From Candidatus Peregrinibacteria bacterium (GTDB lineage: Bacteria > Patescibacteriota > Gracilibacteria > UBA1369): 16,371 nucleotides of DNA. Shown piece after piece: positions 8,185-14,121 of this stretch. The notes below the pieces were generated by a model. That model saw only the letters and a list, made by a program, of their open reading frames with translations. It was not told the origin of the DNA and searched no databases. The translations under genes were made by a program, and so were the position numbers. The stretch's first letter is position 1. Every line of letters starts with the position of its first letter. The stretch lies in the NCBI GenBank assembly GCA_014728765.1, contig WJLA01000098.1, forward strand, positions 1 to 16,371, written 5' to 3'.

Positions 8185-9720
8185 TTATTTGATTCCTTGA
8201 GAATGTTGATATTCGTTGATAAAGTTCTCGATTTTACTATGATTATCCAATCCCAGTCCCTCACCTATCCAAACGTAACTTTTCAGCTGTAATTCAAGGG
8301 CTGCTCGCTTGTCTTGACCATAAGTCGTGGAAAGAGCTTCATTCAGCGCAATTCGTTGACTTGAATCCAGCCTTTTCTCAAGTTCTTCAAGACTGATTTC
8401 GGATAACTTTTTGTTTTGAATTTCCTGTCGCATTTCGAGTAGAACTTCATAGACCGATTTACCTTTGTTAGATTTTTTTAAAATTAATTCTGTGAACCTT
8501 GGATTTTTTTTCATTGGCTCCAGCATGTATGCTTGAAGCTCTTGTCTTTCTTTTTCCCTTAACTTTTGTTTATATTCGGGTCCGGAGAAAAATTCTTTGA
8601 CCCAATCGGTGGCCTTTTTGGTTGTTTCCGGAGCAGCTGCGGGTGCAAGAGTTGCAATTGACGCCAAAGTTGTTCCTGTACCGATTAAAAACCAGGGGCT
8701 TTTTAATGCATCAACAGAGCTGCTAAAGGGTTTATTCAAGTCAAAATTCACTCCGAAATTTATCAAAGCCGTAGCGGCCCCCCATATTCCAGCAACAGCA
8801 ACCAGACCCTTCTTACTAACAACTTTATCCAGATTGTTGTAGGCTGTTTTTCCTTTTTGGGAATTTTGAAGTTCACAAAGAAATTCCAAATATTTTTCCT
8901 GTATTTTTTGATAAGTTCCGTTTTCTTTTTTTTGTTTAATCATCAAGGCTTTTTCTCGGGGAATAATTTCTGATTTGATTAAATAATCGATTTGATCATT
9001 GCTGAGCATTGAGTGATGAATCATTGATTCAAGTATTCCCGTTGCCTCCGAAGGGCTTTTAATTTGATAGAGCATTTTGATTAACTCTATCCTTTCAGCA
9101 GGCTGCAATGCAGAAATCAAAGCTCCTGTTTCCGCGCCTTCAAATAGTTTCTTAGGATCATTCTCAGATTTGATATCAATAGGTTTGATAAAACTTATTA
9201 ATTTGCGAAAGTCTTCTTTAGCAAGAGGCTTGTCACTTAATATTTTCATGAAAAGATCTTGAATTTCAGGACTGCTTTCCATTTGCTTCATTGCATTAAA
9301 CATTGCTTCCACTCTGACCAATTCCACCTCTGTTATTTCACCTTTATTTCGAAAATGATCAATAATGCCCCTAAAAATATTCGTAAATTCCTCCATTTCA
9401 GTTTCAGCGTTATCCAATATCAAAGATTCTCGAAGTGCTTTTTTTTGATCCAGCAAAGTTTGTCTTTGATTAAAATACTTGTTTTTCAATTCCATCAGTC
9501 TATTTTCACCCTTATCAAACAATTGCTCCCAGTTTTTTTGACCGATAGAACCGCGCAAAAACGATTCAGAAGCTTTTTCACGCAATCTTTTCTTCTGTTC
9601 TTCGTGAATTTCACCAAGTTTTTCTTTAAATTTTTTCAGACTTGGCTTATCTTCCACCATTTTGGGTGAATTTGTTGCGGCTTTCGGCTGTTTTTCTTGA
9701 TGTGATCTAGGAGGATTCAT
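8185..9720 (-). CDS. Coiled-coil protein with central membrane hairpin, unrecognised (511 aa)
   Basis: I do not recognise the family. Residues 20-150 are highly charged and coiled-coil-like, 150-300 helical, and two hydrophobic segments at about 304-324 and 342-362 form a membrane hairpin rich in A, G and T. Residues 366-511 are again charged and helical. With no signal peptide, both ends are expected in the cytoplasm. The ATG overlaps the stop codon of the preceding gene in a TAATG arrangement (9718-9722), a typical sign of translational coupling and so of function in one complex. There is no Shine-Dalgarno. The neighbours suggest a structural part of the same membrane machine. Confidence 0.8.
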   Translation of the reverse strand: MNPPRSHQEKQPKAATNSPKMVEDKPSLKKFKEKLGEIHEEQKKRLREKASESFLRGSIGQKNWEQLFDKGENRLMELKNKYFNQRQTLLDQKKALRESLILDNAETEMEEFTNIFRGIIDHFRNKGEITEVELVRVEAMFNAMKQMESSPEIQDLFMKILSDKPLAKEDFRKLISFIKPIDIKSENDPKKLFEGAETGALISALQPAERIELIKMLYQIKSPSEATGILESMIHHSMLSNDQIDYLIKSEIIPREKALMIKQKKENGTYQKIQEKYLEFLCELQNSQKGKTAYNNLDKVVSKKGLVAVAGIWGAATALINFGVNFDLNKPFSSSVDALKSPWFLIGTGTTLASIATLAPAAAPETTKKATDWVKEFFSGPEYKQKLREKERQELQAYMLEPMKKNPRFTELILKKSNKGKSVYEVLLEMRQEIQNKKLSEISLEELEKRLDSSQRIALNEALSTTYGQDKRAALELQLKSYVWIGEGLGLDNHSKIENFINEYQHSQGIK

Positions 9721-10340
9721 TATAATTTTAAAATTCTTAGTATTGTATCTGTCAAATGCTCTTTTTTATCCGGAATTTCGATAATATATTGAGATAAAAA
9801 CTCTTTAATTTCCGAAGGATCTTCATTTTCCAGTTCAATTACCAAATCGGCAAAAAATGACTTTTTAGTTCTGATATTAAGTCTTTTTAGATAAGGTGGA
9901 TCATATAGAATCCAGAATGATTCGATTTCAGAGTAGGGAATTTTTTGATGTCCAACTTTTATCCCCATTTCAGAAATAACCACTTTGGTATGTTTTGGAG
10001 GAGCATGTTCATGAACAACATAATAAACAACGGCAAAAGTTACAGTAGCCAGTAACATAGTCCAATTTCCTGTTACCGCTTCCAATATTATCGCTATCAA
10101 AAAGATAAATCCGGCCATTACCCACCATGTTGTTGATTTGGGGTGCTGTAAATATTCTGGAGCTATCCAAGAAAAAACAGCTTTTAAATATGGATCCCCT
10201 TCCTTTTGATTGGCATCCAAGTTTTCTTCAAAAACCGATTCATGTATTTCACTTTCCCTAAGCGTTTTAACAGGCTGTTCCGAATCATTGCCTTCAATGT
10301 AATAAGTTTTATCTTTGAGTATTTTTGTTTGCTTTGACAT
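9720..10340 (-). CDS. Two-TM protein with PH-like soluble domain (206 aa), first gene of the cluster
   Basis: Residues 1-55 are an acidic hydrophilic N-terminus. A motif FSWIAPEY (56-63) precedes two closely spaced membrane helices at about 71-88 and 92-109. Residues 116-205 alternate short beta strands and end in an amphipathic helix; the pattern VVISEMGIKVG, KIPYSEIESFWILYDPP resembles bacterial PH-like (bPH2/YcxB-type) domains. From memory, small proteins of this design, with a W(T/I)APE-like motif before two helices, are frequent in CPR genomes near type IV secretion genes; this was not checked by search. It opens the five-gene cluster and its stop overlaps the next start. Upstream lies an extended -10 promoter and a weak AGG, the nearest thing to a Shine-Dalgarno in this cluster. 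Confidence 0.75.
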   Translation of the reverse strand: MSKQTKILKDKTYYIEGNDSEQPVKTLRESEIHESVFEENLDANQKEGDPYLKAVFSWIAPEYLQHPKSTTWWVMAGFIFLIAIILEAVTGNWTMLLATVTFAVVYYVVHEHAPPKHTKVVISEMGIKVGHQKIPYSEIESFWILYDPPYLKRLNIRTKKSFFADLVIELENEDPSEIKEFLSQYIIEIPDKKEHLTDTILRILKL

Positions 10341-10364
10341 GTATTTACCTAAATATATCCAGTT

Positions 10365-10373
10365 ATTATAGCA
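10365..10373 (-). promoter_or_regulatory. Extended -10 promoter (TGCTATAAT) for the minus-strand cluster
   Basis: On the minus strand the sequence reads TGCTATAAT, a perfect TATAAT with the TGn extension that removes the need for a good -35 box; no convincing -35 is seen. Transcription would start near 10358, leaving about 18 nt before the ATG at 10340. This is the best promoter for the cluster ending at 277. Confidence 0.6.
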
Positions 10374-10391
10374 TAAATATGTAGTTTAACG

Positions 10392-10410
10392 AAGACTCCG
10401 GGTAAGTCTT
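10392..10410 (+). other. Small hairpin with CCGGGTA loop in the rpsF upstream region
   Basis: AAGACT (10392-10397) pairs with AGTCTT (10405-10410) around a 7-nt loop CCGGGTA. There is no U-tract on either strand, so it is not an intrinsic terminator. It lies in the 213-nt divergent region, about 145 nt before rpsF. If rpsF is transcribed from a distal promoter, this would be in its leader, and the CCG in the loop recalls the CCG element of S6:S18 leader motifs; the downstream -10 box would exclude it from the mRNA. Confidence 0.25.
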
Positions 10411-10506
10411 AATCGATAATCTCTTGCCATATTTTTTAATAATTTTTTAATTTAACTTGCCAATCATTTCGGTATTTGATAGATTTCGAATGCTTCTTTG
10501 TGCTTA

Positions 10507-10537
10507 TGGACAGAATTCATAGGCTTAGTAATATAAC
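10507..10537 (+). promoter_or_regulatory. Candidate rpsF promoter
   Basis: TGGACA (10507-10512) and TATAAC (10532-10537) are separated by 19 nt, slightly longer than optimal. The start would be near 10544, leaving only about 10 nt before the rpsF ATG, with no Shine-Dalgarno in that leader. Confidence 0.35.
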
Positions 10538-10553
10538 TTAACCCGAACAAAGA

Positions 10554-10931
10554 ATGGAAAATGCAGAATTAAAATACGAATTGATGATTATTATCAGTAT
10601 GGATAATGGTCTTCAAGAAGCTAAGAAAACACTTGAATCAATCAAAAAACAGCTTCAAGCCGATGGAAAAATATTCTTTGAAGATGTTTGGGGTGAAAGA
10701 GATTTGGCATATACAATGAAAAAACAAGATAAAGGTTTTTATGCGGTATATAATTTTTCTTTCAACCCGGAAAAAGTTTCTGAATTGGAAACAAATCTAA
10801 GATTGGATACACAAGTGATCAGACATCTTTTGATTAAAGTACCTTTCAAATACGAGCCAAAATCATTGGCTGACTTTGAAAAGGAAAAAGTTGAAGCAGA
10901 TATCGAAAAAGAAACTGAAAAGAAAGCTTAG
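10554..10931 (+). CDS. rpsF: 30S ribosomal protein S6 (bS6)
   Basis: S6 is a small-subunit protein that binds the central domain of 16S rRNA as a heterodimer with S18. The 125-residue protein shows the family's layout: N-terminal strand YELMIII (8-14), the helix around 19-36, the WGERDLAYTMKKQDKGFYAVYNF-type strand pair (46-68, W46 and R49 conserved) and the C-terminal strand VIRHLLIKV (88-96). Residues 100-125 form a charged, E/K-rich tail. It is followed 68 nt later by its partner rpsR with no ssb or priB between them. No Shine-Dalgarno precedes the ATG. Confidence 0.95.
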   Translation: MENAELKYELMIIISMDNGLQEAKKTLESIKKQLQADGKIFFEDVWGERDLAYTMKKQDKGFYAVYNFSFNPEKVSELETNLRLDTQVIRHLLIKVPFKYEPKSLADFEKEKVEADIEKETEKKA

Positions 10932-10944
10932 ATGAACTTCACGT

Positions 10945-10966
10945 CCGTGCTCTTCTCAGGAAGAGC
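10945..10966 (+). other. CCG followed by a stable hairpin between rpsF and rpsR
   Basis: GCTCTTC (10949-10955) pairs perfectly with GAAGAGC (10960-10966) around the loop TCAG, and the trinucleotide CCG (10945-10947) lies one base before the stem. It is followed by A/T-rich mixed sequence, not a U-run, so it is a poor terminator. Known S6:S18 autoregulatory leaders contain a conserved CCG next to a stem that imitates the 16S rRNA site. Those usually lie before rpsF, so a role here between the two genes is a guess; mRNA processing or stability is the alternative. Confidence 0.45.
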
Positions 10967-10982
10967 GATATTTATTAATATA

Positions 10983-10988
10983 TATAAC
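10983..10988 (+). promoter_or_regulatory. Possible internal -10 box before rpsR
   Basis: TATAAC in a very A/T-rich stretch ends 11 nt before the rpsR ATG at 11000; a transcript from it would carry only about 5 nt of leader. No -35 is visible, so the call rests on its position, shared with other genes of the window. Confidence 0.25.
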
Positions 10989-10999
10989 TTATTATAAAA

Positions 11000-11215
11000 A
11001 TGGCTAAGAATAAATATAAGAAACCTTGCCCCTTCACCAAAGCAGATATTGCATATATTGACTACAAGGATGTTGAACTATTAAAAAAATATGTGTCAAA
11101 GTATGGAAAAATAGTTCCCAGATACTATACCGGCGTTAGTCTTAAATACCAAAAGATGTTAGCTAAAGCCATTAAAAGAGCTAGAACAATGGGCTTATTA
11201 AAATTTGTTCGCTAA
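11000..11215 (+). CDS. rpsR: 30S ribosomal protein S18 (bS18)
   Basis: S18 binds 16S rRNA with S6 in the platform of the 30S subunit. The 71-residue length is usual. Diagnostic features are KKPCPFT (7-13), IDYKDVELLKKYVS (20-33), the IVPRYYTGVS loop (38-47) and the C-terminal QKMLAKAIKRARTMGLL helix (51-67). The gene directly follows rpsF. In most bacteria rplI (L9) comes next; here a 303-nt gene-free region follows, and loss of L9 is reported for some CPR lineages. No Shine-Dalgarno precedes the ATG. Confidence 0.95.
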   Translation: MAKNKYKKPCPFTKADIAYIDYKDVELLKKYVSKYGKIVPRYYTGVSLKYQKMLAKAIKRARTMGLLKFVR

Positions 11216-11398
11216 GAATTGTTCAATATTTTCACGCAATGTCTACCTTAATGTCTAGATGTGGACATAAACAAGTAGTATTATGTATGGATTAATATAT
11301 AAATATAAACCAAAAAAAGAATTGAAATTCTTGATAAACGTGCTAGAGTGTTGCCAGAACAAAAATAAAAGTTACAGTCATCGAAAGAAAAACTAAAT

Positions 11399-11410
11399 TA
11401 CTGTACAGTA
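11399..11410. repeat. Perfect 12-bp palindrome TACTGTACAGTA
   Basis: The sequence equals its own reverse complement, as expected for the operator of a dimeric repressor. The half-site TACTGT/ACAGTA matches the outer part of LexA-type boxes, but the central spacer of a LexA box is absent. It lies about 109 nt before the M23 peptidase start. No regulator gene is adjacent. Confidence 0.4.
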
Positions 11411-11496
11411 TGCCGATCATTGGTAAATGCTTGTTAGGGGGTTGGCTACACATATAACATAATTTAAAAAACCATTAATACAGAATACCAGAGTGA

Positions 11497-11502
11497 TATA
11501 AA
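11497..11502 (+). promoter_or_regulatory. Possible -10 box before the M23 peptidase gene
   Basis: TATAAA lies 16 nt before the ATG at 11519, giving a predicted leader of about 10 nt. Upstream alternatives TATAAC and CATAAT exist around 11452-11460. No clear -35 is seen. Confidence 0.25.
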
Positions 11503-11518
11503 TAACGATGAGCTAAAG

Positions 11519-12715
11519 ATGGAAGCAAATATTGCAGCTCGTCGCGCAAGACATAAAAAGGTCTTTGCTGGGATTGGGACACTTACACGACTTAACGTCT
11601 TTAACGGACTAAAGTCTTTTAGTTTGAATACTGGGGCGATAACGGGTGTTTTAAAGAAAAAATCTCATAATCAATCTAATGTAAACCCTTCCAATAAATT
11701 ATTCAGAACATATTCAATGGCTGTAGCCGGAATATTTGTTATAGGAGTTTTCAATCCTACCAGTGCAAATACTTTAAACTCAGTATACACTCCAACTCTT
11801 GAGGGTGTTGAAGACTATTATTTTAGTGATAATATCTTACTTTCAAGCCAAGACGGATATATACCAAAGATTAATCCACAGACTGAATTGGGAGACAGGA
11901 CCGGTGTAAACGGCAAGGTTGTTCATGAAGTAAGGCCGGGGGAAACTTTATCTGAAATCGCCAATGATTATGGTGTTTCAACCAATACAGTGTTATGGGA
12001 AAACGGTCTTTCCGCTAGTTCCACCATCAAGCCAGGTGATAAAATTTTTGTTCCGCCTGTGGATGGTGTTGGCTATAATGTTGAGAAAGGTGATTCAATT
12101 GAAAAAATCGCTGAAAAATTTGGCGTGGAAACTGAGGCAATTTCTAAACAAAACGGGTTGGAAGGCGAAACAACTTTAGTGGCCGGACAATCTTTATTCA
12201 TTCCCGGTGCTAAACCATTACCGGCGCCTGTAATCAGAACAACTCCAAGTTATGTTGCTTCAAGTAATCGTGTGGTTGCAAGTGCTCCATCAGTTGCTTC
12301 AAGCGCAAGTATCGGTTCAAATTCAACTGCGGCTCCGGCTGTAGGAAAATCTATGATTTGGCCAACAAGAGGTAAAGTTACTCAAGGTTATAGAGCCGGA
12401 CACTATGCGATTGATATCGCTGATGTTAGCAAACCGCCAATTTGGGCAGCTAATTCAGGTACAATTATCAAGGTATCAACAGGAACATGGGGTGGTGGAT
12501 ACGGGAATCATGTTATAATTGATCATGGAAACGGGTTGCAAACACTTTATGCTCATATGGAAACCGTTGCGGTTAGCAATGGTCAACAGGTGGGTCAAGG
12601 TGACGTAATCGGTAAAATGGGAAGAACAGGAAGAGTATACGGAAGAACAGGAATTCACTTACACTTCGAAGTTAGAAAGAATGGTATTAAACAAAATCCA
12701 GCTAATTACTTCTAA
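11519..12715 (+). CDS. LysM-LysM-M23 peptidoglycan endopeptidase (398 aa)
   Basis: A zinc metallopeptidase of family M23 (lysostaphin/NlpD/MepM type) that cuts peptidoglycan cross-bridges. Residues 1-63 are a long basic cytoplasmic segment; 65-82 form one membrane helix ending in TSA, a signal anchor or late-cleaved signal. Two LysM domains at about 134-178 and 184-228 bind glycan chains; 231-277 are an A/S/P linker. The catalytic domain occupies about 278-398 with all expected ligands: H295 and D299 (HYAID), H346 (LYAHM), H380 and H382 (HLHFEV). It should therefore be active, outside the membrane. A 13-bp direct repeat (12620-12632 and 12641-12653) encodes the repeated GRTG before the HLH motif. 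The 3' end overlaps yidD by 35 nt. The start has no Shine-Dalgarno; a downstream start would remove the unusual basic extension. Confidence 0.93.
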   Translation: MEANIAARRARHKKVFAGIGTLTRLNVFNGLKSFSLNTGAITGVLKKKSHNQSNVNPSNKLFRTYSMAVAGIFVIGVFNPTSANTLNSVYTPTLEGVEDYYFSDNILLSSQDGYIPKINPQTELGDRTGVNGKVVHEVRPGETLSEIANDYGVSTNTVLWENGLSASSTIKPGDKIFVPPVDGVGYNVEKGDSIEKIAEKFGVETEAISKQNGLEGETTLVAGQSLFIPGAKPLPAPVIRTTPSYVASSNRVVASAPSVASSASIGSNSTAAPAVGKSMIWPTRGKVTQGYRAGHYAIDIADVSKPPIWAANSGTIIKVSTGTWGGGYGNHVIIDHGNGLQTLYAHMETVAVSNGQQVGQGDVIGKMGRTGRVYGRTGIHLHFEVRKNGIKQNPANYF

Positions 12716-12986
12716 TTACAAAAAACGCGGTCCTTTGGATCGCTTTTTATATTTGCCAAGAATTCCCTTTTTGCTTTTAATAATGCTTTATCAAAAGCTT
12801 TTATCACCGGACCACAGTTGGTTGAGACATCTTTTTCCTCATGGATATTGTAGATTTCATCCAAGTTGTTCAGAGTACGGATTTGGAATAATTGAAAAAC
12901 GAGGACTGATTAAGGGTATACCACTTGCCGTTTGGAGAGTTCTAAGATGCAATCCTTGGAACGATGGAGGTGAAGATCCTTTTTAG
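12681..12986 (+). CDS. yidD: YidD, membrane protein insertion efficiency factor
   Basis: YidD is a small membrane-associated protein that helps the YidC/Sec insertion route. The signature is complete: LLIMLYQKLLSP (32-43), GYCRFHPSCSEYG (55-67, cysteines 57 and 63), RGLIKGIPLAVWRVLRCNPW (74-93, C90) and the terminal GGEDPF. The family usually runs about 70-85 residues starting just before the LLIxLYQ motif, so the 101-residue reading adds some 25 residues overlapping the peptidase gene. The true start may be TTG at 12753 or 12735; neither has a Shine-Dalgarno. In many bacteria yidD sits between rnpA and yidC; here it is tied to a cell-wall hydrolase instead. Confidence 0.92.
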   Translation: MVLNKIQLITSNYKKRGPLDRFLYLPRIPFLLLIMLYQKLLSPDHSWLRHLFPHGYCRFHPSCSEYGFGIIEKRGLIKGIPLAVWRVLRCNPWNDGGEDPF

Positions 12987-13041
12987 CCGGGATTTACTTT
13001 TAGATTGGACATATCAAATAATTTTTGATTAAATCAATTCT

Positions 13042-13047
13042 TATAAT
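13042..13047 (+). promoter_or_regulatory. Perfect -10 box for a probably leaderless transcript
   Basis: TATAAT ends 8 nt before the ATG at 13056. Bacterial transcription normally begins 6-8 nt after the -10 box, so the mRNA would begin at or within 2 nt of the start codon. There is no good -35 at 16-18 nt and no TGn extension. Confidence 0.45.
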
Positions 13048-13055
13048 CGAAAAAT

Positions 13056-13442
13056 ATGGAATTATTCGCAAATGCAATTGAGAATAGATTTAAGCTTGAG
13101 CTGGAAGAGAATTTGAATAACGTTTATCGTGATGCAAAAGAAGGAAAATTTAAAGCAGGACAGGAATTTTTTATAATCATAAAAGGAAATAATGGTGTTA
13201 CTTTTATTAAATCTTATGTTATCGGCGTTATACTGAGTTTTAACAGAGTTGAAATATCGAAACAAATAAAAGAAATTTTGGAAAATACGGATAAATATCT
13301 TGATGGTATTGCAGACTACGAAATGAAAACAGATAATTCCAGAGAACTTGAATTTAGTTTTAGACCAAATAGTGAAGAAAACTTGATCAAGAAGAGCGGT
13401 AAAGGTTATAAAGGAAGAGTGAAACATGTTTTAGACAAATAA
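13056..13442 (+). CDS. Unrecognised protein upstream of an Smr gene (128 aa)
   Basis: I do not recognise this protein. It begins with a helix (1-30), then alternates strands and helices: beta-like FFIIIK (38-43), a mildly hydrophobic stretch VIGVILSF (55-62), helix 66-80, and the strand-like LEFSFRPN (98-105). The C-terminus is basic (112-128). It has no signal peptide and no clear membrane helix, so a soluble cytoplasmic protein is likely. The next gene starts 2 nt after its stop, suggesting a shared operon and perhaps a shared role with the Smr protein. A perfect TATAAT lies just upstream. The frame is supported by normal codon use and this tight coupling rather than by homology. Confidence 0.7.
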   Translation: MELFANAIENRFKLELEENLNNVYRDAKEGKFKAGQEFFIIIKGNNGVTFIKSYVIGVILSFNRVEISKQIKEILENTDKYLDGIADYEMKTDNSRELEFSFRPNSEENLIKKSGKGYKGRVKHVLDK

Positions 13443-13444
13443 TA

Positions 13445-13849
13445 ATGTTAGAAAAAAATATATTTGCTGAACTTTTTGAAGAAAGTGGAATGAATGGTTA
13501 CGATAAAGGAGAAAAGACTTTTGGTGACCCAGACGAAACAAAAAATAACTCCAAAGAAAAAAAAAGAATGCCTTCGACTTATCAGGATATGTTGGATTTA
13601 CACGGCATAAAAACAGTAGATGCTCCTGAAATTGTGGAAAAATATATCAATAAAAGTCGTGGAATGGGGTATAAATTCGTGTTAATCACCTTTGGAATAG
13701 GTAGGAACTCGCCGGAAGGCAAATCTAAATTACGACCTATTGTAATACGAAAGTTAATTGAATTGGAAAATCAACATAGACTGAAAAAATTCAAAACCGC
13801 TGATCCCAAAGATTGTGGAATGGGTTCGGTTTACGTATATTTAAGATAG
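13445..13849 (+). CDS. Small Smr-domain protein (134 aa)
   Basis: The Smr (small MutS-related) domain is found at the end of MutS2 and as stand-alone proteins; known members nick or cut DNA or RNA and some act on stalled ribosomes. Residues 1-42 are a charged linker. The domain occupies about 46-134, with the first motif LDLHG at 50-54 and the second at 83-98 (FGIGRNS then GKSKLRP). In most members the second motif is HGxG; here the histidine is replaced by F83. The family match is clear from the LDLHG and G-x-G-R-x-S patterns, but activity is uncertain because of that change. It is coupled to the unrecognised gene before it and converges on the glutaredoxin-like gene with a 4-nt gap. Confidence 0.82.
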   Translation: MLEKNIFAELFEESGMNGYDKGEKTFGDPDETKNNSKEKKRMPSTYQDMLDLHGIKTVDAPEIVEKYINKSRGMGYKFVLITFGIGRNSPEGKSKLRPIVIRKLIELENQHRLKKFKTADPKDCGMGSVYVYLR

Positions 13850-13853
13850 ATAA

Positions 13854-14078
13854 CTAAGAATATTTCTTTTCCAAATAATCAATAATGTCGGCAGACTCTA
13901 CAATGATACTGCCATTGTCGTCTAAAACAGGCACGACACCGTTGTTAGCTTTTTTTATTAATTCCGGTTTGTCAGATGGATCAACTTCAATTTTTTGATA
14001 ATCCAAATTCAGCTCATCAAGCTTTGTTCTTACTTTTACACAAAAAGGGCAAGACTCAAATTGATATAGTTTAATCAT
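13854..14078 (-). CDS. Glutaredoxin-like / GST N-terminal thioredoxin-fold protein (74 aa)
   Basis: A minimal thioredoxin-fold protein for thiol-disulfide exchange. The active-site motif CPFC is at residues 10-13 after the first strand, the cis-proline motif VVPVL at 48-52 and the ESADI motif, which binds the glutathione moiety in this family, at 61-65. At 74 residues it matches bacterial glutaredoxins and the N-terminal domain of glutathione transferases. Whether this organism makes glutathione cannot be seen, so the reductant is unknown. It has its own promoter overlapping the uppP promoter. Its stop lies 4 nt from the Smr gene's stop with no terminator hairpin between them. Confidence 0.88.
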   Translation of the reverse strand: MIKLYQFESCPFCVKVRTKLDELNLDYQKIEVDPSDKPELIKKANNGVVPVLDDNGSIIVESADIIDYLEKKYS

Positions 14079-14102
14079 TTATTTTTTGATATGTTTTATT
14101 CA

Positions 14103-14110
14103 AGTATAAT
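14103..14110. promoter_or_regulatory. Overlapping divergent -10 boxes for grx-like gene and uppP
   Basis: The eight bases AGTATAAT serve both directions. On the plus strand TATAAT (14105-14110) ends 11 nt before the uppP ATG, predicting a leader of about 5 nt. On the minus strand TATACT (14108-14103) predicts a start near 14096, about 18 nt before the glutaredoxin-like ATG. The whole divergent gap is only 43 nt, so both polymerases would compete for one site. Confidence 0.45.
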
Positions 14111-14121
14111 TTACACTATTT

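Larger units (their letters stand above)
11216..11518 (+). other. 303-nt gene-free region between rpsR and the M23 peptidase gene
   Basis: I find no convincing gene, tRNA or known riboswitch here. It holds a 12-bp palindrome at 11399-11410, a candidate -10 box at 11497-11502, and a G-rich patch TTAGGGGGTTGGC near 11433-11446 that can pair weakly with GCCGAT near 11412 (6 bp with two G-U pairs). A 3-codon frame ATGAGCTAA (11508-11516) ends 2 nt before the peptidase start. A 37-codon frame at 11283-11396 is probably chance. The region may be the regulated leader of the cell-wall hydrolase, or a decayed gene; neither is proven. Confidence 0.5.

Noticed and set aside
10949..10966. Intrinsic terminator after rpsF
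   Set aside because: The stem is good but no U-run follows, and the partner gene rpsR lies directly downstream.
11283..11396. 37-codon open frame with two adjacent cysteines in the rpsR-M23 spacer
   Set aside because: No Shine-Dalgarno, no clear promoter, lysine- and asparagine-heavy composition as expected from random AT-rich DNA, and no family resemblance.
11216..11518. c-di-AMP (ydaO-type) riboswitch, often found before wall hydrolases
   Set aside because: I cannot find the conserved paired elements of that class in this region.
13025..13037. TTGATTAAATCAA inverted repeat before the 128-aa gene
   Set aside because: Short A/T-rich symmetry of this kind is frequent by chance in this sequence and it has no further support.
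13062..13427. 121-residue minus-strand frame opposite the 128-aa gene
   Set aside because: Its F/I-rich translation looks like a reverse-complement shadow; the plus-strand frame has a TATAAT box and 2-nt coupling to the Smr gene.
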